Shown piece by piece: positions 1 through 8,614 of a DNA stretch of 64,000 bases (the stretch's first letter is position 1; each line of letters starts with the position of its first letter). The notes below the pieces were generated by a model, which worked only from the letters and a program-made list of their open reading frames with translations, had not been told where the DNA came from and searched no databases. The translations under genes were made by a program, and so were the position numbers. The DNA comes from Vibrio sp. SNU_ST1 (GTDB lineage Bacteria > Pseudomonadota > Gammaproteobacteria > Enterobacterales > Vibrionaceae): positions 2,604,001 to 2,668,000 of the forward strand of contig NZ_CP130748.1 in assembly GCF_030563405.1 (NCBI RefSeq). Reading direction: 5' to 3'.

Positions 1-572
1 AAGAACAAGCACGTGTGGTTGTTGAGCAAGCTTGTCTGTTCGAAATCAATATTACCGACAAAGTCATCAACCCATTTGGCTACCCAAGACAGTACGTTAA
101 GTCTGTCGACGGTGATAAGCGTGATGCATTCTTTGTCGCTCAACAGAACGAAACTGGTTACTGGTGGCAAGGCGAAAACGCGCGTCTTGGCTCAATTGCG
201 ACCATGGCGTACTTAGTTCAACCACACATTCAAGATGCCGGTCTTCAAAAGCGCTTAATCCAGCTTTCACAAAACAGCCTTGATTGGGTCTTAGGTCTCA
301 ACCCATACCATATGTGCATGCTGGATGGTCACGGTCATAACAATCCAGACTACTTACCTCAGCTTGGTTTTTTCAATGCAAAAGGTGGTGTCTGCAACGG
401 CATCACGGCAGGGTTCGAAGACGAACAAGACATAGCATTCAACCCACCAGCACAGAAAGACGACATGCTTCAAAACTGGCGCTGGGGTGAACAATGGATC
501 CCTCATGGGGCGTGGTATTTGCTAGCAACGGCTGCGCAGTTCAACTTCCTCGCACAAAGTAAGGAGCAATAA
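1..572 (+). CDS. Glycoside hydrolase family 9 protein, C-terminal part (probable exo-beta-D-glucosaminidase)
   Basis: The reading frame is open from the window edge (codon phase begins at base 3), so the N-terminus lies outside. The visible 190 residues form the end of a GH9 (alpha/alpha)6 barrel: a conserved LNPYHMCMLDGHG segment and a GEQWIPHGAW segment near the C-terminus, where GH9 enzymes carry the catalytic acid Glu. Such proteins were long labelled endoglucanase. A close relative in this operon context in Photobacterium was characterised as an exo-beta-D-glucosaminidase releasing GlcN from chitosan-type oligosaccharides (recalled literature). The glucosamine kinase gene starts 2 nt after the stop, which supports GlcN as the product. 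No signal peptide can be judged because the start is missing. Confidence 0.85.
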   Translation, partial: EQARVVVEQACLFEINITDKVINPFGYPRQYVKSVDGDKRDAFFVAQQNETGYWWQGENARLGSIATMAYLVQPHIQDAGLQKRLIQLSQNSLDWVLGLNPYHMCMLDGHGHNNPDYLPQLGFFNAKGGVCNGITAGFEDEQDIAFNPPAQKDDMLQNWRWGEQWIPHGAWYLLATAAQFNFLAQSKEQ

Positions 573-574
573 TC

Positions 575-1459
575 ATGACTCTTTACTACGTAGGTATTGA
601 TGGTGGAGGCACGTCTTGTCGAGCTCGAATCAGAGATGACCAAGGCAAACTCATTGGTGAAGCTAAGAGCGGTAGTGCCAACATCCTCTTGGGCGTTGAT
701 GTTGCGATGAACTCTATTATTTATGCCATTACCAAAGCCGCACAACAAGGGCAACTCGACTCTAACGATTTTTCTAATATGCATGTTGGTTTGGCACTAG
801 CTGGTGCTGAACAGAAGTCAGCATGGCTCGACTTCATGGCACAAGCACACCCTTTCGCAAGTATGACACTCAATACAGACGCCTATGGTGCATGTATTGG
901 TGCACATAATGGCCAAGACGGCGCGATCATGATTGGTGGTACAGGTTCATGTGGTATCTACCTAAACAACGGCGAACAACACGTGGTTGGCGGTCGTGAA
1001 TTTCCAATTTCTGACCAAGGCGGCGGCGCAGTGATGGGCCTTCGTTTAATTCAGCAAGTTCTACTCGCTGAAGATGGTATTCGTAGCAAAACCGCGCTGA
1101 CTCAACATGTTATGAATCATTTCAATAATGATGTTGATGCCATCGTGGCATGGTCAAAAGACGCGATTCCAAAGGATTACGGTCAATTCTCACCCGTCAT
1201 TTTTCAACTGGCAAATGAAGGCGATGAACTGGCTATAGCGATGCTTAAGCAGACTGCTGCCGATATCGAAATGTTTGTGTTAGCGCTGCATCGAAAAGGC
1301 GCTGACAAGGTGTGCTTAATGGGAAGTATCGCTGAACGCATTCTCAACTGGCTATCACCACCAGTACAACAATGGATCGTTAAACCTCAATTTGACGCTA
1401 TCGAAGGCGCATTGATGTTTGCCGGAAAGTCACAACACAACTTGTATCAACAGGCTTAG
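575..1459 (+). CDS. gspK: Glucosamine kinase (BadF/BadG/BcrA ATPase family)
   Basis: This 294-residue sugar kinase of the ASKHA fold has the phosphate-1 loop GIDGGGT at residues 7-13 and a second phosphate loop, MIGGTGSCG, near residue 115. Length and operon position match Vibrio cholerae GspK, which phosphorylates glucosamine to GlcN-6-P with ATP. An SD (AAGGAG, 561-566) lies inside the end of the GH9 gene, so the two are translationally close. It presumably captures the GlcN released by the GH9 enzyme in the cytoplasm. GlcNAc kinase is the alternative annotation, but the family and neighbours favour GlcN. Confidence 0.88.
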   Translation: MTLYYVGIDGGGTSCRARIRDDQGKLIGEAKSGSANILLGVDVAMNSIIYAITKAAQQGQLDSNDFSNMHVGLALAGAEQKSAWLDFMAQAHPFASMTLNTDAYGACIGAHNGQDGAIMIGGTGSCGIYLNNGEQHVVGGREFPISDQGGGAVMGLRLIQQVLLAEDGIRSKTALTQHVMNHFNNDVDAIVAWSKDAIPKDYGQFSPVIFQLANEGDELAIAMLKQTAADIEMFVLALHRKGADKVCLMGSIAERILNWLSPPVQQWIVKPQFDAIEGALMFAGKSQHNLYQQA

Positions 1460-1471
1460 CAGGGAAGTTAT

Positions 1472-3406
1472 ATGAATTATCGCATCGACTTAGCTGTTCT
1501 TTCTGAACAAAAAAATAACTGCCGATTTGGCCTTACGGTACATAACTTAAGTGACCTCGACGTAAAAGATTGGTCTCTGCATTTTGCATTTGACCGCTTT
1601 ATCCTTCCAGAGAGTCTATCGCAAGGTGAACTGACTCAAGTTGGAAGCTATTGCTCGTTCAAACCAAGTTCGCCAGTGTTAAAGGCAAATAACCATTACT
1701 ACCTTGAATTCAGTATTCAAAGCGCCCCATTCCGCTTCTATTCTGATGGCCTTAATGATGCCTTTATCCAATCACATCATGATGGAGAAACATCTGTGCT
1801 ACCAGTCGCGATATCACCCATAGTACTGGCTTCGCCGTACCGTGAACGCAATCAAATACCTGAAGTTAACGCTGCTGAAATTGCATTGATTCCTCAGCCA
1901 AATCAGCTCGAACTCAAGCAAGGTAGCTTCGCGCTAAGCTGTGAATGCAAGATTGAGGTTCAATCTCACCTTGCAGATAAAGCCGTCTCTTGGTTGCAGC
2001 AAGAGTTACTTTCTACCTTTGAACTGTCGATTTCGAATGAGCTTCCAACAGAAGAAGGCGATGACATTCTATTTCGCAGCAATCCAACATTAGACGAAGC
2101 AGAATACAAACTCCGCATTACTGAACAACAGATAATTGTTGAATCAGGTAGCCAGTCTGGGTTTACACACGCCGTGGCAAGTCTGATTCAATTGGTTCAA
2201 CAACTGGATGCCGAAAATTTTTCTATTCCATGCTGCAAAATCGTCGATCACCCCCGCTTTAAGTACCGAGGCATGATGTTGGATTGCGCGCGTCACTTCC
2301 ACTCAGTAGAGCAAGTGAAGCGCTTAATCAATCAACTAGCGCACTACAAGTTCAACGTTTTTCATTGGCACCTAACCGATGATGAAGGTTGGAGAATCGA
2401 GATCAAGAGCCTACCTCAGCTAACAGAAGTCGGCGCATGGCGTGGTCCTGATCATGCATTAGAACCGCAATACACCCACATTTCAGATAACTATGGCGGT
2501 TTCTACACGCAACAACAGGTTCGTGAAGTCATTGAATACGCAGAGCAGCGTAGCATCACGGTTATCCCTGAGATTGACATCCCAGGCCACTGCCGCGCCG
2601 CGATCAAATCACTACCAGACATGCTAGTTGAGCAAGCCGACACCACTCAATACAAGAGTATTCAGCACTACAATGACAACGTACTAAACCCAGGTTTACC
2701 GGGTACTTACCAATTTCTAGATGCCGTCATTGAAGAAGTGGCTGAACTCTTCCCTAGCGAACTAATTCACATGGGTGCAGACGAAGTACCACCCGGAGTG
2801 TGGACCAACAGCCCTGCAGCTCAAACTTTGATGAAAGAACACCAGTACCAAGACAGCAAAGACTTGCAAGGTCACCTATTCCGCTATGCCGAAAACAAGC
2901 TCAAGCAACTCGGTAAGCGAATGGTCGGCTGGGAAGAAGCACAGCACGGCGACAAGGTGAGCAAAGAGACGATCATCTACTCGTGGCTCAGTGAAGAAGC
3001 AGCTGTTAATTGCGCTCGCCAAGGCTTTGATGTGGTTCTACAACCTGCACAGTTTACCTATCTCGACATGACCCAAGATTATGCACCGGAAGAACCGGGC
3101 GTCGATTGGGCTGCCGTTATCCCATTAGAACAAGCTTATACCTACGAAGCGCTTGCTGAGATATCCGACACCGACCCAATTCGTAAGCGGATCCGCGGAA
3201 TTCAGTGTGCTCTATGGTGTGAGATCGTCACCAACCAAAAGCGTATGGATTACATGGTATTCCCAAGAATTAGCGCTTTAGCTGAAGGATGTTGGACACA
3301 TAAAAACAACCGAAACTGGCTAGATTACCTATCTCGCCTAAAGGGTCACCTGCCATTACTCGACAGACTCAATATTGACTATCGCAACCCTTGGAAAGCT
3401 GAATAA
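1472..3406 (+). CDS. Beta-N-acetylhexosaminidase, GH20
   Basis: This 644-residue enzyme cleaves terminal GlcNAc from chitooligosaccharides. Residues about 1-130 form a small beta-rich domain. A GH20b-like domain follows (about 140-260), then the TIM barrel (about 265-610). The barrel begins with YRGMMLDCARHFHS and carries the catalytic Asp-Glu pair D437-E438 in HMGADEVPPG, as expected for substrate-assisted hydrolysis through the N-acetyl group. I see no signal peptide, so it is probably cytoplasmic and works on imported (GlcNAc)2 or heterologous disaccharides. It lies 12 nt after gspK with an AGGGAAG SD. The final catabolic split is shared with the phosphorylase downstream. Confidence 0.93.
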   Translation: MNYRIDLAVLSEQKNNCRFGLTVHNLSDLDVKDWSLHFAFDRFILPESLSQGELTQVGSYCSFKPSSPVLKANNHYYLEFSIQSAPFRFYSDGLNDAFIQSHHDGETSVLPVAISPIVLASPYRERNQIPEVNAAEIALIPQPNQLELKQGSFALSCECKIEVQSHLADKAVSWLQQELLSTFELSISNELPTEEGDDILFRSNPTLDEAEYKLRITEQQIIVESGSQSGFTHAVASLIQLVQQLDAENFSIPCCKIVDHPRFKYRGMMLDCARHFHSVEQVKRLINQLAHYKFNVFHWHLTDDEGWRIEIKSLPQLTEVGAWRGPDHALEPQYTHISDNYGGFYTQQQVREVIEYAEQRSITVIPEIDIPGHCRAAIKSLPDMLVEQADTTQYKSIQHYNDNVLNPGLPGTYQFLDAVIEEVAELFPSELIHMGADEVPPGVWTNSPAAQTLMKEHQYQDSKDLQGHLFRYAENKLKQLGKRMVGWEEAQHGDKVSKETIIYSWLSEEAAVNCARQGFDVVLQPAQFTYLDMTQDYAPEEPGVDWAAVIPLEQAYTYEALAEISDTDPIRKRIRGIQCALWCEIVTNQKRMDYMVFPRISALAEGCWTHKNNRNWLDYLSRLKGHLPLLDRLNIDYRNPWKAE

Positions 3407-3535
3407 AACAAAACCAAAGCATACTCACACCGAGTATCAGCTTAACCCTGATTAAGGTGTTCAGTCAGATAAGACTCAGCATCACTATTTAGAAAATTAG
3501 CTGCATAGATGCAGTTTGTTAAAAAGGAAATGACA

Positions 3536-5941
3536 ATGAAATACGGCTATTTCGATAACGACAATCGCGAATACGTCATCACTCGCCCTGATATACCAGC
3601 ACCTTGGACAAACTACCTAGGTACTGAAAAGTTTTGTACCGTGATTTCGCACAATGCGGGCGGTTACTCGTTCTACAATTCTCCGGAATACAACCGTGTT
3701 ACTAAATTCCGTCCAAACGGTACCTTCGACCGTCCAGGACACTATGTTTACCTACGTGATGATGAGACAGGTGATTACTGGTCTATCTCTTGGCAGCCAG
3801 TGGCAAAGAGCCTAGATGAAGCGAACTACGAAGTTCGTCACGGCCTGTCATACTCAAAGTTCAAATGTGAATACAGCGGCATTACAGCAACTAAGACTCT
3901 CTTTGTGCCTAAGGGTGAAGATGCAGAAGTTTGGGACGTTGTACTAAAGAACAACACTGACAAGCCAAGAACCATCAGCACTTTCTCGTTTGTTGAGTTC
4001 TCTTTCAGCCATATTCAATCAGACAATCAAAACCATCAGATGTCTTTGTACTCTGCGGGCACGTCTTACCAAGAAGGTGTTCTGGAATACGACCTGTACT
4101 ACAACACTAACGACTTTGAAGGCTTCTACTACCTAGCTTCAACTTTCTCACCAGACAGCTACGATGGCCAACGTGACAACTTCCTTGGCATGTACCGTGA
4201 TGAAGCAAATCCAATTGCGGTTGAAAACGGTAAGTGTTCTAACAGCGCTCAAACTTGTTACAACCACTGTGGTTCTCTGCACAAGCAATTTACGATTCAG
4301 CCGGGTGAAGAAGTTCGCTTTGCTTACGTGCTAGGTATCGGCAAAGGCAACGGTGAGCGCCTACGTGAGAAGTACCAAGACACAGCCAATGTAGATGCGG
4401 CTTTCCAAGGCATCAAAGATCACTGGGATGAACGCTGCAACAAGTTCCAAGTTAAGTCTCCAAACGAAGGCTTAGACACCATGATCAACACTTGGACACT
4501 GTACCAAGCAGAAACCTGTGTAGTTTGGTCGCGTTTTGCATCATTCATTGAAGTTGGCGGCCGTACTGGTCTTGGTTACCGTGATACTGCGCAAGATGCG
4601 ATTTCAGTACCTCATGCCAACCCACAAATGACTAAGAAACGTATTATCGACCTGCTTCGCGGCCAAGTGAAAGCCGGCTACGGTCTACACCTATTTGATC
4701 CAGACTGGTTTGATCCAGAGAAAGCTGACGTTGAACCTTCAAAATCGCCAACGGTTGTTCCAACGCCTTCAGACGACGACAAGATCCACGGCATTGACGA
4801 TACCTGTTCTGATGATCACTTATGGATCGTACCAACCATCATCAAATATGTGATGGAAACCGGAGAACACGATTTCTTTGACGAAGTGATTCCATACGCA
4901 GATGGTGGCGAAGCAACGGTTTACGAACACATGAAAGCCGCACTGAACTTCTCTGCTGAATACGTGGGTCAAACAGGTATCTGTAAGGGTCTTCGCGCAG
5001 ACTGGAATGACTGTTTGAACCTAGGTGGTGGTGAATCTTCAATGGTTTCATTCCTACATTTCTGGGCTCTACAAGAATTTTTAGACCTGGCTAAGTTCCG
5101 CAATAACGATGCTGACGTTACTAAATACACTGAAATGGCAGCTAATGTTCGCGAAGCTTGTGAAACGCACCTTTGGGATGACGAGGGTGGTTGGTACATC
5201 CGTGGTCTAACAAAAAATGGCGACAAGATCGGTACCGCTCAACAAGCTGAAGGTCGTGTACACCTTGAGTCAAACACGCTAGCGGTTCTATCTGGCGCGG
5301 TTTCTCAAGAGCGTGGCGAGAAAGCGATGGATGCAGTTGATGAGAACCTATTCTCTGAATACGGCTTGCACCTAAATTCTCCTTCATTCGCAACACCAAA
5401 CGATGATATCGGCTTTGTGACTCGCGTTTATCAAGGCGTAAAAGAGAATGGCGCAATCTTCTCTCACCCGAACCCATGGGCTTGGGTAGCAGAAGCGAAG
5501 CTAGGTCGTGGTGACCGTGCGATGAAGTTCTACGACGCACTGAACCCGTACAACCAAAACGACATGATTGAAACGCGTTACGCAGAACCCTACTCGTACG
5601 TGCAGTTCATCATGGGTAAAGATCACCAAGACCATGGTCGTGCAAACCACCCTTGGTTAACGGGTACCTCTGGTTGGGCTTACTTCGCGGTAACCAACTT
5701 TATTCTTGGTGTTCGCACAGGCTTTGAAGGATTAACAGTCGATCCTTGTATCCCGACTGATTGGCCGGAATTCGAGGTTACTCGTCAATGGCGTGGCGCG
5801 ACTTACAACATCACAGTGCAAAACCCGAATGCAGTAAGCAAAGGGGTTGCCTCTATCACTATCAACGGTGAGTCAGTTGAAGGTGCAATCCCAGTACAAG
5901 CAGAAGGCAGCGTGAACGATGTTGTCGTTGTTCTAGGCTAG
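3536..5941 (+). CDS. chbP: N,N'-diacetylchitobiose phosphorylase (GH94)
   Basis: This enzyme phosphorolyses (GlcNAc)2 to GlcNAc-1-P plus GlcNAc. I chose the ATG at 3536 (MKYGYFDNDN) rather than the one at 3509 because known Vibrio ChbP proteins begin there and AAGGAA lies 6 nt upstream. The product is 801 aa, matching characterised Vibrio enzymes. An N-terminal beta-sandwich (to about 270) is followed by an (alpha/alpha)6 barrel containing RADWNDCLNLGG, whose second Asp is the expected general acid, and a C-terminal beta layer. The gene sits 129 nt after GH20. The released GlcNAc-1-P is the expected substrate of the mutase encoded next. Cytoplasmic, no signal peptide. Confidence 0.96.
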   Translation: MKYGYFDNDNREYVITRPDIPAPWTNYLGTEKFCTVISHNAGGYSFYNSPEYNRVTKFRPNGTFDRPGHYVYLRDDETGDYWSISWQPVAKSLDEANYEVRHGLSYSKFKCEYSGITATKTLFVPKGEDAEVWDVVLKNNTDKPRTISTFSFVEFSFSHIQSDNQNHQMSLYSAGTSYQEGVLEYDLYYNTNDFEGFYYLASTFSPDSYDGQRDNFLGMYRDEANPIAVENGKCSNSAQTCYNHCGSLHKQFTIQPGEEVRFAYVLGIGKGNGERLREKYQDTANVDAAFQGIKDHWDERCNKFQVKSPNEGLDTMINTWTLYQAETCVVWSRFASFIEVGGRTGLGYRDTAQDAISVPHANPQMTKKRIIDLLRGQVKAGYGLHLFDPDWFDPEKADVEPSKSPTVVPTPSDDDKIHGIDDTCSDDHLWIVPTIIKYVMETGEHDFFDEVIPYADGGEATVYEHMKAALNFSAEYVGQTGICKGLRADWNDCLNLGGGESSMVSFLHFWALQEFLDLAKFRNNDADVTKYTEMAANVREACETHLWDDEGGWYIRGLTKNGDKIGTAQQAEGRVHLESNTLAVLSGAVSQERGEKAMDAVDENLFSEYGLHLNSPSFATPNDDIGFVTRVYQGVKENGAIFSHPNPWAWVAEAKLGRGDRAMKFYDALNPYNQNDMIETRYAEPYSYVQFIMGKDHQDHGRANHPWLTGTSGWAYFAVTNFILGVRTGFEGLTVDPCIPTDWPEFEVTRQWRGATYNITVQNPNAVSKGVASITINGESVEGAIPVQAEGSVNDVVVVLG

Positions 5942-6015
5942 TCACTTAATTTAACGAACAGCTCTTGCCTCAAGTCTTTATCAACTTGAGGCAATGAGAC
6001 TAAAAGGATTTTCTA

Positions 6016-7428
6016 ATGATTAAATTTGGTACAGGTGGCTGGCGCGCGTTTATTGGTGAAGAGTTCACCAGAGACAATGTTCGCCTTGTAGCGCAAGCGC
6101 TCGCTAACATCATCAATAATGAAGATGCAGCGAAAAATGGCTTCGTTATTGGCTATGACCGTCGCTTCCTTTCCGATAAAGCGGCATGTTGGTTTGCTGA
6201 AGTACTTGCGGCGAACAACATCAAAGTAAGCTTCATTGATAAGTTCGTTCCAACACCTATCGTGATGTTCCAAGCAAAAGAGATGGGGTGTATTTACTCT
6301 GCGTGTATTACCGCTTCTCACAACCCTGCGGACTATAACGGCATCAAGGTGTTCATTGAAGGTGGACGCGATGCTGACGAGATCATCACAGAGAAGATCG
6401 AACAGCAAATCGCAACACTGACCAACGAAGATGTTATACGAGTCGATTTCGAACAAGCGTTAAACGACAAAGAAATCGAGATCATCAACCCGATGAACGA
6501 CTTTGTTGATTCAATCATCAACTTCATTGATATCGATTCGATAAAGAAAGCCAATCTGCGCGTACTGATTGATCCAATGTTTGGTGTTGCGAAAAATGCT
6601 CTGCAAACAGTACTGATCAACGGTCGCTGTGATGTCGATGTAATCAACGATGGTAAGAACCCAGATTTCGGGGGCCTAATGCCTTCTCCGAATGCCGCTA
6701 CGCTCTATCGCTTGAAGCACTTGGTGGCAGCAGAAGGATATGACATTGGTATTGGTACTGATGGCGATGCCGACCGTTTAGGGATCATTGATGAGAAAGG
6801 TCACTTCATTCACCCTAACGAAGTACTACTCCTACTTTACTACTACTTACTGGAATACAAAGGCTGGAAGGGCTCTGTCGTTCGTAACATCGCCACCACG
6901 CATCTACTAGACAAAGTAGCGGCGGATCATGGTGAGAAGAGCTTTGAGGTTCCTGTAGGCTTTAAGCATATCAGCTCTCAAATGGATGCGGATGATTCAC
7001 TGATTGGTGGTGAAAGCTCGGGCGGTTTAACCATTCGAGGTCACATCAAAGGTAAGGATGGCGTATTTGCTTCAAGCTTACTGGTTGAGATGATCAGTGT
7101 GACAGGCAAGAAGCTGTCTGAATTACTTGATGAAATTTACTCTAAGTATGGCTATGCCTACACCGCTGAAGGAGATTGCCAGTTTAAACCTTCAGAGAAA
7201 GAAGCGCTCTACACCAAGATTTACGTAGAGAAACAACTGCCTGAATTTGAATACGAAATTGAAAAAGTTAGCTATGAAGATGGTGCCAAAGTGTACTTCA
7301 AAAATGGCGGCTGGGTGATCGCCCGCTTCTCCGGAACAGAGCCGTTACTGCGAATCTTCGCAGAAATGGAAGATAAAGACACTGCAGAACGTGTTCTTCA
7401 AAAAGTGAAAGACTTCCTCTCTCTATAG
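6016..7428 (+). CDS. Phosphohexomutase (phosphoglucomutase/phosphomannomutase family), chitobiose operon
   Basis: This is a four-domain alpha-D-phosphohexomutase of 470 aa. It has the phosphoserine loop TASHNPADYNG (S101), the metal loop GTDGDADRLG near residue 247, the sugar loop GGESSGG near 335 and a phosphate-binding RFSGTEPLLR near the C-terminus. Its place directly after chitobiose phosphorylase suggests that it interconverts GlcNAc-1-P and GlcNAc-6-P, feeding NagA/NagB. That specificity is inferred from context, since PGM and PMM share these motifs. It is the last gene of the operon, preceded by AAGGA and followed by the terminator at 7505-7539. Confidence 0.88.
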   Translation: MIKFGTGGWRAFIGEEFTRDNVRLVAQALANIINNEDAAKNGFVIGYDRRFLSDKAACWFAEVLAANNIKVSFIDKFVPTPIVMFQAKEMGCIYSACITASHNPADYNGIKVFIEGGRDADEIITEKIEQQIATLTNEDVIRVDFEQALNDKEIEIINPMNDFVDSIINFIDIDSIKKANLRVLIDPMFGVAKNALQTVLINGRCDVDVINDGKNPDFGGLMPSPNAATLYRLKHLVAAEGYDIGIGTDGDADRLGIIDEKGHFIHPNEVLLLLYYYLLEYKGWKGSVVRNIATTHLLDKVAADHGEKSFEVPVGFKHISSQMDADDSLIGGESSGGLTIRGHIKGKDGVFASSLLVEMISVTGKKLSELLDEIYSKYGYAYTAEGDCQFKPSEKEALYTKIYVEKQLPEFEYEIEKVSYEDGAKVYFKNGGWVIARFSGTEPLLRIFAEMEDKDTAERVLQKVKDFLSL

Positions 7429-7504
7429 ATTTATAGAGTGCAGCAGTTTTGAATGGGACTTAACAAACCACTGCCTTGTTAAAGCCTATAGGTGAAGAAC
7501 TCTT

Positions 7505-7539
7505 GCCCAGTACTCTGTATCAAAGTACTGGGCTTTTTT
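7505..7539 (+). terminator. Intrinsic terminator of the chitin-disaccharide operon
   Basis: A perfect 10-bp stem (GCCCAGTACT / AGTACTGGGC) with a 9-nt loop is followed by six T on the + strand. It lies between the phosphohexomutase and the convergent fbpC and has a T-tract only in the + direction. Confidence 0.9.
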
Positions 7540-7585
7540 ACGAATGCATTTTACTTTCGGCAGAAAGTATACTTACTGCGTATCA

Positions 7586-8614
7586 TTAAAACGCCAACAC
7601 ACCTTTAGTATCTACTTTTACGGTTACCGGCATGCCAACACCTAGAGCCTCTGAAGAGGTTGCTAACAGTTTCTGACCGTTAGCTTCAATCACATAACGA
7701 CAGTGGTCGCCCATAAATTGTTGTTCCAACACGGACAAATTACTGTCAACATCATGACTCGCCACTATATGTTGTGGTCTTAGTAACAACGCACATTCCG
7801 CACCCACTTCAATCTGAGTTTGTGCTTTCGCTTCTATCAGACCCAAGCTCGTTTCAAATTCGTTATCTGAAATACGCTTTGCATTCAAGTAGCTACCACC
7901 ACCTAAGAAATCAGCAACAAACTTACTCGATGGGTGGAAGTACAACTCAGATGCTGAACCATATTGCTCAATCACACCATGGTTCATTACCGCCATTTTA
8001 TCTGAAAAAGCGAATGCTTCTTCACGGCTGTGCGTTACAAAAATAGCAGTAACACCCTGCTTTTTAAATATTTTACGAATCTGAGAGATCAACTCATGGC
8101 GAACTTGAGTATCAATATTTGAGAAGGGTTCATCCAATAACAATAAGTCTGGCTTGTACGCTAAAGAACGAGCAATCGCTACGCGCTGCTGTTGACCACC
8201 AGAAAGTTGATGTGGGTATCGGTCACCGAACTCATCTAAGTGAACGAGCTCCAACATCTCTTGAACTTTCTCTTTCTTTTGCTGCTCAGAGAGGCCTTTG
8301 AGGCCAAAGCAGATATTCTGGTTTACCGTCAAGTGCGGAAACAGGGCGTAATCTTGAAAGATCATTCCGATGTTTCTCTGCTCAGGTGGTAACCAGTTGT
8401 CCCCATCGTCGATGGTTTGACAGTTCAAGCTCATGACACCACTACTCAATGGAAGCAAGCCGGCAATCGCTTTAAGCAGCGTAGTTTTACCACAACCACT
8501 GGCACCAAGCAGACAAACAATTTCACCATGCTCAACTTCTAAAGAAAGAGATTCCAAAATAGTTTGGGACTCGTACTTACAAGTCAGATCTTTAATTGAT
8601 AATGCACAACTCAT
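7586..8614 (-). CDS. fbpC: Iron(III) ABC transporter ATP-binding protein
   Basis: This 342-residue ABC ATPase has Walker A GASGCGKTT (37-45), the signature LSGGQQQR near 137, Walker B LLLLDEP and the H-loop FVTHSREEA. A C-terminal extension (about 240-342) has the TOBE-like layout of Fbp/Sfu/Pot importers. It energises uptake of Fe3+ through the FbpB permease. Its ATG overlaps the fbpB stop by one base, so the two genes are translationally coupled. It is the last gene of a three-gene (-) operon. Ferric specificity comes from the associated binding protein. Confidence 0.9.
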   Translation of the reverse strand: MSCALSIKDLTCKYESQTILESLSLEVEHGEIVCLLGASGCGKTTLLKAIAGLLPLSSGVMSLNCQTIDDGDNWLPPEQRNIGMIFQDYALFPHLTVNQNICFGLKGLSEQQKKEKVQEMLELVHLDEFGDRYPHQLSGGQQQRVAIARSLAYKPDLLLLDEPFSNIDTQVRHELISQIRKIFKKQGVTAIFVTHSREEAFAFSDKMAVMNHGVIEQYGSASELYFHPSSKFVADFLGGGSYLNAKRISDNEFETSLGLIEAKAQTQIEVGAECALLLRPQHIVASHDVDSNLSVLEQQFMGDHCRYVIEANGQKLLATSSEALGVGMPVTVKVDTKGVLAF

